Below are positions 20,635 through 33,204 of a stretch of DNA of 64,000 nucleotides, piece after piece. Position numbers and translations under genes: made by a program. The stretch covers positions 51,428,440 through 51,492,439 of the forward strand of contig OX485807.1 of NCBI GenBank assembly GCA_950295325.1, given 5' to 3'. Position 1 is the first letter of the stretch; each line of letters opens with the position of its first letter. The notes beneath the pieces were generated by a model that was not told the DNA's origin, searched no databases, and saw only the letters and a list, made by a program, of their open reading frames with translations. Source of the DNA: Polytrichum commune. Taxonomy: Eukaryota; Streptophyta; Polytrichopsida; Polytrichales; Polytrichaceae.

Positions 20635-23600
20635 GTCTATTAATGGGTTTTTAGTGTCGGGATGTTGAAACGAGAGAAGGAAGGAAGGTGTGTATGTTGA
20701 AACGACGATTTCCTGGACTATCTTATCTTGGCGCTTTGCCAAAAGTTGCACCGAATTCTTTTTCCCCCTCGTTAGTGTCGGCAAGTTGACTTTTTGCATC
20801 ACAAGTGAACGGTGGGTGGATGTGTACTAAGTTATTTCTGTAAGTTTCTTGAATTGTTGAGGAGAATATCGTGCTCTTCTGTCTCAATTTCTGGAAGTAG
20901 TACTCTGTCGGTATGACTTGTCTGTGGCCTTGCGTGCTTGCACGCTTTGATTCTTCTCTTTGGTTTATCGTGAGTAATTTGGTATAGGCAAAGATGTCCG
21001 ACAGTGAATTGCCGAGAATGACAAGCAAGTTGTGGGGAGGATTAATTAGGCCTATTGCGTTGAATGCTAAACTTGCGACTTTAGGAATGTCTTTCTTGAT
21101 CGTCGAACGGGAGAAAGAGCCTCTAGTGCACTAGAATTCTTATAATTGTGCTCCGGGATCGTGGGTACGTCAATCGGTGGTGTCAGCATGCACAGGCGAG
21201 TAATCTCGTGCAATGTCAATTATGGGTAATTGCACTCACTCAGAATCATGGGTACATTTGTTGCAGTTGTAGGTTGGACAACCCCGGGTATTGCTTTTTG
21301 TTGGTACGCAATCCTGTAAGGCATGCAGTTGTTAGTCAGTGACTTAGCTTATATTGATCAGTTTATAAGTCCTGAAATTTGTGTTGCACTATGAAATTTA
21401 TGATGAGGCATCAACAAATTTGTCAGTATTTGGTTTAAGGATGCAATCACAGTAGCAGTCTCAGGGAGAGACTCACTGAAACCGAATAAATCAGGGAACT
21501 AATCACTCTTATTGTTACAATACCCAGTTGGCTTCAGTACAAAGTCCAAACTATGTTCTAAGTAATTTTTGTTCTGTTAAATGGCTTTTAAAAGCCACAT
21601 CACTTCACCGCCTTTTGTCATGTGCACCCAAATGGTTCAATGGACTTTCTTTAATACCCATATTAGTTGCAAATGTTGCAAATTAATATAAGGAAAGGTC
21701 TTTGTTTCGTTTAGTTTTGTCACGTCGGGGAGTTCCCACACCTCAGGGTTGTAATCACGCTTGTTACCATTCAAGGGTCCTTGATGAACAGGGTGCACAA
21801 GAGGTTTCACAGCTACCGGACCAAACAGGATGGAACTCTAATATTCAAGAAAATCTTGGCACTGGATTTCAATACAAAAAGGATAAATTGTTCAATTGGA
21901 GTATTTGGAGTACATAATCGTGGAAAAAAGTCCTGATGTAAGAGGATCATCCATTGTGACTTCTTTGTTAGTTCTAAACATATCCTGAAGCATACTTGTT
22001 GTGTGGTGATTTTTGCTGGAGTTTCTGGGAGAGACCTGCTATTGAAGGATCTGCAACAATTTATAAAGTGCTGAAGTATATGTAGGGAGTGGTCGATTGC
22101 ATGTGATTTCTTTCCTTCATTAGATGATTGGCACAATGAATCCTGAGGTAAAACCCGCCGACAAGGCTTGGCGCTCTAAATTCTTTACAAGAGCTCATGT
22201 TCCAAATTTGTCCAGAGAATTTCTACTGTGCGTTCCTTTACCTTTAAGTGGACAACTTTACTTGACGTAGTAATTTTCATTACTTGACCTAGTGAACAAC
22301 AACTGAATGCAGTTGAAAGGGCCAGAAGACAACATGTGCATAAAAAAAACAAGGCTTGACATGTGGCCTCCAGGGGGTAATCTATATAATCTTCCAGCAT
22401 AAACTGAGTGTTTGTTAGGTAATCCGGATACCCTGAGAATGGTTCCATTTGAGGCTCAGGGTTACAATTGGATCTTGGTGGATGGGAGAAGGCTTCATGA
22501 ATACTTACGACCAACACATCAAATATTAGTATATTGGACAAAAGTAGCAGAATAAAAATAATCACCCACATTGAGAGTGTAGGAAACATCTAATATGGCC
22601 AACGCTAATTTTTGTGCATAAATTTATTACGGGTTACAAATAAATGTGGCCCACAATACTAGGACTACTTAGAGTACATTGTATTGTCTAATTAGTGTGG
22701 GCTATACTTGGAATTACGTGTTGCTATAGCTTTTACTGAGAGCATCCTTTCTCACCCAAATAAAATAAGTAGTTAGTAAGCACACTTACCCGTATGATAT
22801 AACTTTGTTGGTAAAAAAAATCCCGGCAAAAAGTTTTAGCAACACGTCACTCCAAATGGTAACCTACACTAATTAGAGAAATCAATGTACACTAAATTTG
22901 ATATTTAGTGTTTGATTATATTTAGTGTTTTTACCACCCTATCATGCTATATCCTTACTAACACCAAATTCGTGCATATAACTTCCACATATTACCATAG
23001 TTGATATTTAGGGCTTGAGTATACATTTAATTTTGCTTGCTTTCTTAGGGTTAGTGATATTTAGTGTTTGCGTTTGTATTTAGTGTATCAAACACTAAAT
23101 ATCATATCTAGGGTAGTTATGGAAGGTGTAGAAAAGTCAAATTGACGCATATCCACCTCAGCAAGTTCCTCTTCCAGCTGTATTTGACTTGACAAACAAG
23201 GGACCATAGTTACTATATGCAATCTGGTGTAAATACTTGGGTTTAGGGGGGAGAGTCCTCCTCGCGTGCCACAGCTCCAGAGCAGTACAAACGGGCCTTG
23301 TAGACCACACCAAAGTGAAGCCACTGTTGCCCTTCAATCTTTTCCCTCAAGTATGCATGCTTTTACCTTCTGATTCACCCTTAGCCACCACGTTGATCCC
23401 CACATGCTCTCGGTGCGTGTGATCAATTGGTGGTTGAAGCTTCTGCAATGGGAACACAAATGTGGGTTGTGGTAGCATATATAGTAGATACCAACGGATG
23501 AGTTTAAGTAGGTGTACCGGATGAAGGGTTAGGGTTTACTTACACACGTTGTATTACTCCTTTCCATTTCTTAACCTCTCCATGCTCTTCTTGTTTTCGG

Positions 23601-26329
23601 AGTGCATGTGTATTCCTGGCTAAGGGCGATTGTGCTGTGACGGTAAGTCGTCTACTCTCTGTGGAAAACCCTTCCTCTTCGACACTTGAATGGTTGCAGG
23701 GTTGCACTAGCAAACCCTGATCGTCTACCATAGCCATCCACCGCGAATCTTGAAGTGTTTGAGTTTTGAATCTGTAAGAGTAACAATGTCTGATCGCATA
23801 TTGGAGGCTTTTTGGTGGTAGTTGAGACCGAGACCGGATCTTCATTGAAGAAGCAGAAGAGGAGATGATGGCTGAATCTCGTTCTGTAAGGGTTTGATTC
23901 GAAATGTAGCTCTTTAAATGAAACTCTGTATTGAGTTCTTGGTTTCAAGTTCCAAGAAAACCCGCTTCTGTGTTCTGGGCTTGACAAAAAAGAAGTTGTT
24001 GATGTTGAGGTTTACTCACGTTTTGTGTTGCAAAAGTTGAATAGCAAGATCTGACAAATGTCTTGGAGCCAACTGGCCAGGGTTTAGCAGTGTTCATCAT
24101 CATTTTGATGAATCCATCACTCTTTTCTGGTGCCTTGGATCTTTCTGAGTCAATCATCTCATTAAATACTGTGATGTGTTTGCAGTGATAATGAGAAGCA
24201 AGGATTTCTCAAACTTATTGGCCGCTACTTGAGGTGCCTACCGATCTCTCTATGCATCATTCCCTATTCAGACCAAGGAATTTCTATGAATTTAATTGTT
24301 TGCTCTCTACAATGAGTTCAAGTGCATGTAATCCCTCTTTATATGTATTGGAGTGTACAGCCGGTTACATCGGAGTGGTAGGTGATGGATTTATTGGACC
24401 TACTGTATTCTCAGAGTAATAATGAACCTTGCACTGATTTGGTGTTTATTGCAAAGTTTAATAGCAGTCTCTGGTTGGGTTGCAGTAGCGTTGTCATATT
24501 TGATGAAATATTGTGTGCACGTCATTCATGTAACTGAAGTATTGATAGTTTGACCTGTGACACGTCGTTATTTATCTTTGATACCTTACTACGGTCTTGA
24601 CAGTGGAACAAGTGACACCATCCAATAGGAGAAGATCAAGCCTCCTACCGATGAGGTTGTAGTTCCTTACGACAATTTGGGTGAATTTTCAGACGGTAAT
24701 AACCTTGACTACCTTGCAACAAATCTAATTTTGAATACGACCTTATGTTCCTGGAAAATTATGAAATCGATAAATTCCTACGTGAAGTTTCTTCTCTTAG
24801 TTCATTCCAAGCACGGAAGTCCAGGTTCTATTTGATTTCCAATGCTGACATTTGACAATCAGCCCCACCGTGAAGATTTGGTAGTCTCGTAGTTTGGAAA
24901 ATCAGTCTGGTTGTTCAAATGGCCTTGTGGGTTTATAGCCATAAACTCTTGCAATATTGTAGATTCAGCATTCGATATGCTGTTGTTGTTTATACATTGT
25001 AATCTGTCGATGTCTTAAAAAACTTTTATGGTATATGTGTTTCCATTTCATATTTAAATGCATCGAATAGACTATTGGAGGGTTGTTTCTAACCAACTCG
25101 TTGACCTTGGTCAATGCAGAGCAAACCAAAGTTATGATAGTAAATGATAGTAACCAAATGTCAGAGACGTCACTACACTCAAATCTCTTCCATGTCAAGA
25201 TGCACATGCACATCTGTTTTTGCTTCCCAGAACTTGCAGATTTGTATGCACATGCACTAGTATCTATCCACCTCAATACATATGGCAAGACCTGAAATGT
25301 AAATGAACAGAAAGATCAAATTATATTGAAATGAATACTCGGTGCAGTTCCTGGTCATAAGGTATGTAAGGATAAAAAAGTTGGAACATGGAGTCAAGGT
25401 GTGTATCGGAGTTCTTATTGCAATATCGTCAATTTTTGGTTGTATATGTGGTTGCAGGAAATTTTTGGTGGATTGAGGTGTTTAGGTCAGGATCAGGTGC
25501 TTTCCCAGGTATGGATATCTCTTCTTATAAGTCTTCTCATACGATTGCATGATAATTGTAAGTAAGGAAATTGTGAATATGAATATTAATACGCCACACC
25601 TGCAGACTGATGTGCACATCTGTGAGCATACTTTCAATTCATGCTATGCAAAAGATCCTAAAGTCGTCAGTGACAACGCTGCGTTAATACATTGCTACCC
25701 CAAAGAGTTTTCTTTTCACGTGTCCAAGTGTTCTATTACACGCTGTCACTACAGTCTAAATCTTTGTGGAGGAATGCTGTTTTTGCTAGGTTTTTAGACC
25801 ACAACCCAAAGTCTTAACTCTTTTAGGAGCTGATTGCAATCATCACCCACAAAGTTTGATGTATTTTGTCTTTTCAAAGAAATGCCTGCTCCTTTGCTAT
25901 CTAAATATGTAACAGTCAGTAGGCAATCCTTTCAAGTATTTTGTGTCTTTGCAGTTCCAAAGAGTCTTTTTTCTTGTTGGTTAAGTTGTTCTATTTCTTG
26001 TGGTTTACTTACAACCCATGCTTCTAAAGGAGTTATGTTTCTGGCCTATCAAATTATAGCATTCTCAAGTGGATCATTGATACTGGAGACTCTTGTAGTG
26101 CATCATTGCCTTGATGTTGTTGGCGTGCCCTAAATTTGCTTGGATCAGTCACCAACTTACACAACAGATCTCATTGAACTAGAAATTTCTTAGAGCCCTC
26201 TGATATATTTCTTTCCAATTTCTGTTTTATTTTTTGTAGATCAAACTGTTTGAACATCAAATGGTGGCGACTTGCATTTTGAGACGACTTTGACAAAAGG
26301 GATAACAGAAACTTAAATGTTGTTGGCAG
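20635..26329. other. Intergenic stretch without a recognised gene
   Basis: About 5.7 kb, AT-rich, with only short open frames on both strands and no domain I recognise. It may contain introns of the dehydrogenase pseudogene whose exon lies at 26.33 kb, but I could not find its other exons. Confidence 0.4.
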
Positions 26330-26783
26330 GCCTAGCAGCGTACTTCTTCACAGCTTCACAGAAAACATTGCTCGAGGTTGGCGTGTTGCTGAATCTCTGG
26401 AATATGGCATCGTTGGCTTGAATGAGGGCCTTGTTTCAAGCGAGGTATTGAAGTCCGCATTTGTATCCAATATATGACTCTTCTACTTCATGAGCAATTT
26501 CAAAGTTCCATTGTATATGCTCACGTATTTTCCGTCATCAGAACTATACAAGTATCTACATACACAATAGATGATATTATGAGGAAAATGGCCATGGGCA
26601 TGATTTGGGTTAGGTGATCATCTCGCACTAAATAAATTGCGTGTTTCAATTCCTAGATTGAGAACTTTGGGTGCAGGGAAAAAAGTGTCCGTTTAAGGCC
26701 GCCTACCTTCTATCCAAATCTTTACTCATGTGTGAGTTGGTCGTAATGCAATGGATACTCTACAGGTGTCTCCATTTGGAGAC
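26330..26783 (+). pseudogene. Succinic-semialdehyde dehydrogenase exon fragments (ALDH5 family)
   Basis: Between an AG acceptor (26328-26329) and a GAG|GTATTG donor (26445) the sequence encodes GLAAYFFT and, after a frame change, ENIARGWRVAESLEYGIVGLNEG. This matches the conserved C-terminal block of plant succinic-semialdehyde dehydrogenase, a mitochondrial enzyme of the GABA shunt. The frame change is an 8-bp tandem duplication (CTTCACAG twice, about 26346-26361). A second acceptor at 26765 is followed by codons for VSPFG, matching the next block (VAPFGG) for five residues before homology stops. The expected KQSGLGREG segment is absent, and I found no upstream exons with the catalytic Cys. 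It is a truncated relic. Confidence 0.75.
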
Positions 26784-27323
26784 AGCCCGGGTAGCTGCCC
26801 GGCCAAATCTGGGCCGTCGATGGGCTCGGGGCGCCTCCATGGCCCAGATTGAATTTGCGCCTGGGGCCATGGAGCACATCTGAACATGTAGCAACCCTTA
26901 ACCACATAATATTCTCTCTTATACCGTATCTTATTATTAACCTCTCAATGCCCAAGGAGCTAAAAGGTGCTTGCGAGCAATCTATAGTTTCCACTCGTCC
27001 TCCCATATGACATGTTCCACCTGGGCTTACCTCACCTTCCTTGCACCTGCTAATGAATTTTGTGTCTGGATCGAGGTGAGTCGATTCCAGAGTGTAGGGC
27101 GCGTCAAGCTCTATCCCGAATTTCCTAAACCCTTCCGATCTTGCAACCTCACAACTGGTGAGAAGTGTAAACTGTGAGCCATTCGCTTTTTGATCGTGAT
27201 ATCTTTGAAGCTGGCGAGCTGAATTCACATGCTTCCAGAATTGTTTATGAGTTTGTGGTGTCGTTCATCTCTTGCTCCTTGCAGCCGGCGTGGTAGTCAA
27301 TTGAAGAGTGCTCGTGATGCGAA
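26784..27323. other. Short GC-rich patch and upstream region of the TNL gene
   Basis: A GC-rich stretch (26.79-26.87 kb) with several GGCC and CCCGG motifs interrupts the dehydrogenase relic and may be a small insertion. The rest, up to 27323, would hold the promoter and leader of the downstream TNL gene; no TATA box is convincing. Confidence 0.35.
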
Positions 27324-30300
27324 ATGATGGCAACCAGGTACGCAGTGATCATCCCACGCCTGCCAGTTGAGTTTTGAACCTTGTTATGTGCATTTACTGT
27401 TCTTTGATGTTAAGAGGAACAGAGCCTCTACGATGGTGGCTTACGTGCTGAAACTTATGGTGCAGGGCGGACAAAGTGGTGGAACCTAAACATGAAGTTT
27501 TTTTGAGTCACAGTGGTGCTCAGAAGGACTTTGTTGAGCAGCTCTTCGTCGATCTTGAGAGGGTGTCGTACAACCCCTTCTTTGATAAAAGGCCTGCGAG
27601 CTTGGAAAAGGGTGCCCCTTTTCCAGGCCCCCTTTTTGATGCCATTGAAAAATGTCGGTTGTTTGTTCTTGTGCTGTCCGAAGACTTTTTTACTAGCACA
27701 AAATGGCCAATGATGGAGCTCGCTGCAGCTGTAGCAGCCCAGATTGAAAATCCCAACCTCAAGTTACTCCCTCTCTTTTTCAAAATTTCTGTTCCAGAAT
27801 TCAAGGTGGAGAAGAAGCGTGCCAATTGGTTTGAACTTTGGACGGATTGGGCGTCCAAGACTTTGGACGAATTGGGCGTTTCGAGAATCGATGTAACGAA
27901 GTGGAAGGAAGCTTTGAAGGAGGTGGAGGTGTCGAATGGCATCCAGTTTACGGCGGGCATGGGGGAAGTCGAGTACAGGAAGCTCATTGTTGAAACTATT
28001 TGCAGAATTTGCCCGAACAACGTGTTTGATGTTTCTCGTGTCGTGGGGAGGGAAAGATTCTGCCAGGTATTTATGCATCTTTTGCGCATGCTAGACTCCT
28101 CTTACATTGAAGTGACACATCGCAAGTATACATCATCCTGTCCTAGCAAAAATAGGATGTTGTCTGGAATAAGCTAAACTTGTGGCTTTTTGGTTTTCCT
28201 ACCTCAAGGTTTGGTCTTTTCCCTCCTGGTTTCCTTGTGTCAAAACTGAGATTGTAGGACACATACTATTCAACAATTTTCTTGAGTCATTCCGTTGCCT
28301 CTAGAGATGTAGCAGAAACTCAAGGGAAGGATCTACTCTGTGGAACTGATATGCTCACGCAGTGGGGATGTCATGGAAGGAAGGTGGCTCCCTCCCATGC
28401 AGATAGATTAATGTGGATAGTCCTTGGTGAAAGTGCTCGCCAACGTTTGGCTCTTGCCGCATGTGTGATTTGTTTTCTATTTCATTGTAGTAGTTTGCAT
28501 GCCTGGTTATGTGTGGTTATGCCTGGTTATCTGTGTTGTTGCATGCCTGGTTATGGTAGGAGATGGTAACCAAAGCATTGTGAGGATTCTACTGGAATTC
28601 CTTGGAATCAAAGACAAAATTCATCGATCTGCCTAGTATCTTCTTGAAACCATGAGGAGCATCCAATCCTGGGACATAGCTGACCGGTGTTTCACAACAT
28701 TTGGTCTGTGACAGATTGTTTCTCATAAGTTTGCCGAACTAAAACGTGAAACCCAACGGGGCCTCAAAGCTCCTCGTATTGGTTTGTTTGGCATGGGAGG
28801 TCTCGGGAAGACAACTTTGTGTAAGGTCATGTGTGACCATTACTTTGCGGAATTTGGAGGAAATATCATTCACATCGACCTGAACTTGAATACCATTGTG
28901 GAATATCAAAGAAGGGTGATTGCAAAATTAACTGGAGCAACTCAACCAATAACTGATACCGATGAGGTGAGAAATGACTTGAGGTTTTATTACGAAAGCC
29001 ACTCCTAGGGTAAGGAGGAATTTGTGATTCTGGGCGCCTTCTCATTTTTTTCCTAGATTCTGGTTTGTAAAGCAGGCATGGAATGCATTATTGCTATCAA
29101 AGATTGGCTTACCGATGAAATACCTAATAGTGGGATTTGGGGATTGGGATGAATGAGAATCTTGGGTGGCAAAAGATGATATTTCTTACTTGTAAGGAAG
29201 GTTATGTGAAGATGACCCCATATTCTTAGAGAGGCGAACTTGAAGTATAGTGTCACATGAAGCACTACTAACAATGACCACTTCAAATTTTCTTAGGGAC
29301 ATCTGCGGCTCAAAAATATCCTTGCCATGTCCAAGGTTTTCCTTGCTCTGGACAATGTGACAGATGCTCTGGAAATTTTGGAGGAAGTGCGGTGGTATTT
29401 ATCGGTCTCCTATGGTGAGGGAAGTATGATATTGGTAACCTCACGCAGTCTTGAAGTTCTGCATTCCGAGCTCCAAATTGAAGAAAACCATTACTTGGAG
29501 GTCCCAGATCTAAATGAAACAGAGGCAATTTCTTTATTCCTTCGAGCAGATCCATCAAACAAGCATCTGGAATTGTCTTCTTATAGTGATGATGAGCAAC
29601 TCCGAGTTGTGGAGGGTGTTCGGAAGGCGCTTTTCCCAAGGACATCAAGATCAGACGAACAATATCACCCATTGGCACTCAAGGCACTTGCGTCTAGGTT
29701 GGGTAAACTCATTGATAAACCAGAGCAATGGCGCAAGACCCTAGCAAATTTGGATTTGAAATTTACCCAACACAAGGATCACCCTATCTTCTCAATCTTG
29801 GGATCCTCCTTTAAGGATTTACCAGAGGAAGAGAAACTCATCTTTATGGATGTAGCCCTTTTCAAGCCATCTTGTGCGATTGTGAAGGAGGATATTTGCA
29901 AATGGTTAAGCCTTGTGCACCAGTTGCCATACGAAGACATTGAAGAGCATGTGAGTTTCACCAATGATGTTTGAAACAAAGAATTTGTGATTCAATTGAT
30001 TTTGAGCATGTCATGAAATGGATGGACTTTGAATAGTGTATGTGTTTGTGGTTGTGCAGCTCAGGAGTTTAAGAACAAAGTCCCTCTTAGAAGAGGGTTC
30101 AGGTGATGAAGAGACAAAGGCCGTAAATATGGACGAAGGTGCAAGCACATCTATTGGAGGCCTGCAAGAGAAGGAAATGTACTCGGGCTCTAAGGTTGTG
30201 GTGCATGACTTGTATGTTGAGTTTGCAAAGCTGGTGTGTACGAGGGGTTCTCTCGACAAGATTGAGTGTTTTGCTCATGAAGACTGCGATGATGTCGCAC

Positions 30301-32650
30301 GTCAAATGCAACGATTTCTGTCACGAGGTGGATTTTGGCCTTTGAAGAGGATTGCCCTTATTCGTGGGAGGTTGCAGAGTCTAAATGAATGCAGGTTTGG
30401 TGAATATTACAAGAATGTGGTGGTGGTGAAGTTGGAATACCTTACAACATTGACTGACTTGAACATGGAGGGTATGATTTGGTTGGCCAGCGTCGATATT
30501 TTCCATTGCGATGAGCTCCGTAACGTACGTGGATTGGATACAATAACGAGGTTGGCATGGTTACGAGTGACAAGGTGTGAGAAGTTGGAAGTTCTTCCCA
30601 ATCTGCAAGATTTACCAGTATTGGAGCATGTTGAGGTCCGAAATACAAGCCAAGAACTATGTCCAATCATCTCCAACTGCCCACAGTTGCATGAGCTAAG
30701 ATTGAGCAGTCACTACGCTGTCAAAGATCTCTCCAATATTCAAGCATTGGATGCCCTACGAAAGGTGACGATTGAGTGGTGTCCTAAACTTTGTACACTG
30801 CCAGTGCTCCAAGATTTTTCGCAGCTGCATGAGTTGTATGTATTGGACTGTCCTGAACTTGGTGGAGTGATGGAGATTGGGGGTCTGGTAGCTTTGAGAA
30901 AGCTACATTTAAGAGGGATCGACATAACAGAGTTGGGTGGTGTTGGCTTGATGAGAGACTTGTGCCATCTCATATGTGAGGATTGTCCCCTTCTACATAA
31001 GTTATCTAACAAGATTGGTGCATTGAGAAAATTAACGTTGTTAAGGTTATCAGAGTGTCCGAAACTTGATGGGGTGTTGGCAGTGGGAAGCCTACTAGCT
31101 CTTGAGAAGCTGCATTTGACGGACATTGCAATCACAGAGTTAAATGGGGTTGGCAAGTTGAGATGCTTGTGCGAACTTGTTTGGTGTTCAGATCCCAAAC
31201 GAATCCCCAAATTGAGCTGTCAGTTGTCAGATGTGGGTGGATTGACGGAATTGACAAAATTGACAAAATTATGCATAGGGATGATTGTAAGAGTTTCAGC
31301 ATTGAAGATTTTACAGCTTTGCAACGCATCAGGACCTTTCTACAAGGTGAGGTGCATTGCAACATTGGTGTTGTGAATCATGTGATGGAAATTTTGACAC
31401 AACATGCTATGGTCAGTGCGGACGAAAGACGAGTACGGTCTTTTATTATGGTGCAAAGCGCATTTGATGTGGTTGAAGAAAGCAAACTTGGCAATGACAT
31501 CATTGTTAATGCCAATAATATTCCACATGTGACTGTAAGGGACCTGGAATTCCAAACGCTACGGTTCCTCTATGGAGTTAGTCTTTACCATGTGAGTGAG
31601 TGCATCTCGGGCATAGGAAGTCCCATGAGGATTGTTCCCTTTACAGAAGACATTTTCCAAGGCCTAAGTAAACCTGACCTGAGTACAATGCATTTCAAGA
31701 ACATTGTTGAAATGTATATGGATGACCTTGAGATTGGGCATTTGCAACTCATTGGGATGAAATGTTTGTCAAAGTTATATATCCGTAGATGCAAGAGATT
31801 GTTGAGGCCAGTTATACTTGAGGCCATGATGGCATTGGAAGACGTCCAAATGGAAGAGTGTGAATATTTGGATGATGATTATATTACTCTTAGGATTCGA
31901 CAGTGCGCACAGCTTCGGAAGGTCATAGTTATGGATTGCAACAAAGCGAGGAGTATAGTTGTTTCTAAATTTGGGAGTAGTCATGACTTTCAGAACCTGC
32001 CTATTGAAGACATCTCCAACGTTCAAGGCTCGACAAGTCCTTGGGTGAGTATTGGGTGGTGTTACAGTATCCTTGATGTTGATTCTTATGGAAGGAAAAT
32101 TGGGTTGTTGATCTTTGAGTTGTATATTGTGGGCGTTGTTCCTGAACCTGAAAGGGGTGTGATGGAAATTATGACACGATATATTGATTCCATTGGCATT
32201 ACAAATGGTCCAAGCCAATTACGTTGTTGGACATGTGTAGTATTGCAAAGTACATCTACTTTGTCAGAAGAAAATTTTATGAATAATTTCGATTCTATTC
32301 TAGGGGGGTCTTCTATTCCCAATATTGCCATGAAATTTGCGAAGCAAGAATTTGAAACAACGCTATATTTCGTCTATGGAGTACTTTCAGAGCAACTCTT
32401 TCAATTCCTCCCTGACAATTGGAGGCCCATTAGAATTGTTTGCCTCACCGGAGACAAGTTTCAAATCCTAAACCAAGAGGATGTGAATTTGCAACTTGGA
32501 AGGATCACCGAAGTTTGCTTAAATGGCGAGAAGGTTGACTCTAAGATGTTGTCAAATTTAGAATTTCTAAATAGCTTGGACATCCAGAATGTAACATTAA
32601 GAAGCATCAACTTGGATAGCAAGAGAGCATTGAAATACATGAAGTTGGCG
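27324..32650 (+). CDS. TIR-NB-ARC-LRR immune receptor gene, copy A
   Basis: An intracellular NLR. Predicted exons: 27324-27337 (MMATR), 27466-28066 (TIR), 28715-28966 (P-loop), 29297-29950 (rest of NB-ARC) and 30060 onward (LRR). All joins have GT-AG ends and are phase-consistent; the first four exons sum to exactly 507 codons. TIR: FLSHSGAQKDFVEQL, then SEDFFT and KWPMMELAAA with the Glu at the NADase position. NB-ARC: GMGGLGKTT (P-loop), VFLALDNV (kinase 2), MILVTSRS (RNBS-B), HPLALKAL (GLPL-like), VVVHD in place of MHD. About 10 LRRs follow, then a C-terminal region built of two related modules. Odd points: the frame changes at about 31.25-31.29 kb, and the last exon runs in frame into the TIR of copy B at 32646. 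It may be functional, a chimera or an early pseudogene. Confidence 0.85.
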
Positions 32651-33204
32651 GACCAAGTGACGAAACCTAAACACACAGTTTTTTTGAGTCACAGTGGTGC
32701 TCATAAGGACTTTGTCAAGCAGCTCTGCATCGATCTTGAGAGGGTGTCGAACATCCCCTTCTTTGATAAAAGGGGCCCCTTGGAAAAGGGCTTGGATGCC
32801 ATTCGAAAATGTTGGTTGATTGTTCTTGTGCTGTCCGAAGACTTTTTTACGAAAACAAAATGGCCAATGATGGAGCTCGCTGCAGCTGTAGCAGCCCAGA
32901 GTGAAAACCCCAGCTTCAAGATACTCCCTCTGTTTTTCAAAATTTCTGTTATAGAATTTAAGGCGGAGGAGAGGCGTGCTAATTGGTTTGAACGTTGGAC
33001 GCATTGGGCGTCCGAGACTCCGAGAATCGACGTAACGAAATGGAAGGAAGCTTTGATGATGGTGGGGGGTGGAGTGGCATCCAGTTTACGGCACGCATGG
33101 GGGAAGTCGCATACAGGAAGCTCATTGTTGAAACTATTTGCAGAATTTGCCCGAACGACGTGTTTGATGTTTCTCGTGTCGTGGGGAGGGAAAGATTTTG
33201 CCAA
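32646..33204 (+). pseudogene. TIR exon of TNL copy B, fused to the end of copy A and frameshifted
   Basis: Homology to the copy A TIR exon starts at GGCGGAC (32646), exactly where the copy A exon 2 begins after its first intron, and reads in frame from the copy A C-terminus (YMKLADQVTKPKH then FLSHSGAHKDFVKQL). Copy B lacks the first small exon. The loop FPGPLF of copy A is deleted, while KWPMMELAAA with its Glu is kept. A one-base deletion near 33050-33070 (A has GAAGGAGGTGGAGGTGTCG, B is one base shorter) shifts the last 45 codons. The donor is CAA|GTATTT at 33205 instead of CAG|GTATTT. Confidence 0.85.

Noticed and set aside
23540-24157. Overlapping minus-strand frames of 70-111 codons
   Set aside because: Mutually overlapping in different registers with no family signature; no splice model joins them.
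26722-27228. 168-codon minus-strand frame opposite the TNL upstream region
   Set aside because: No domain and it crosses the dehydrogenase exon relic on the other strand.
28282-28569. 95-codon plus-strand frame, repeated at 33420-33650
   Set aside because: Lies wholly within intron 2 of both TNL copies; its identity reflects conversion of the intron, not coding.
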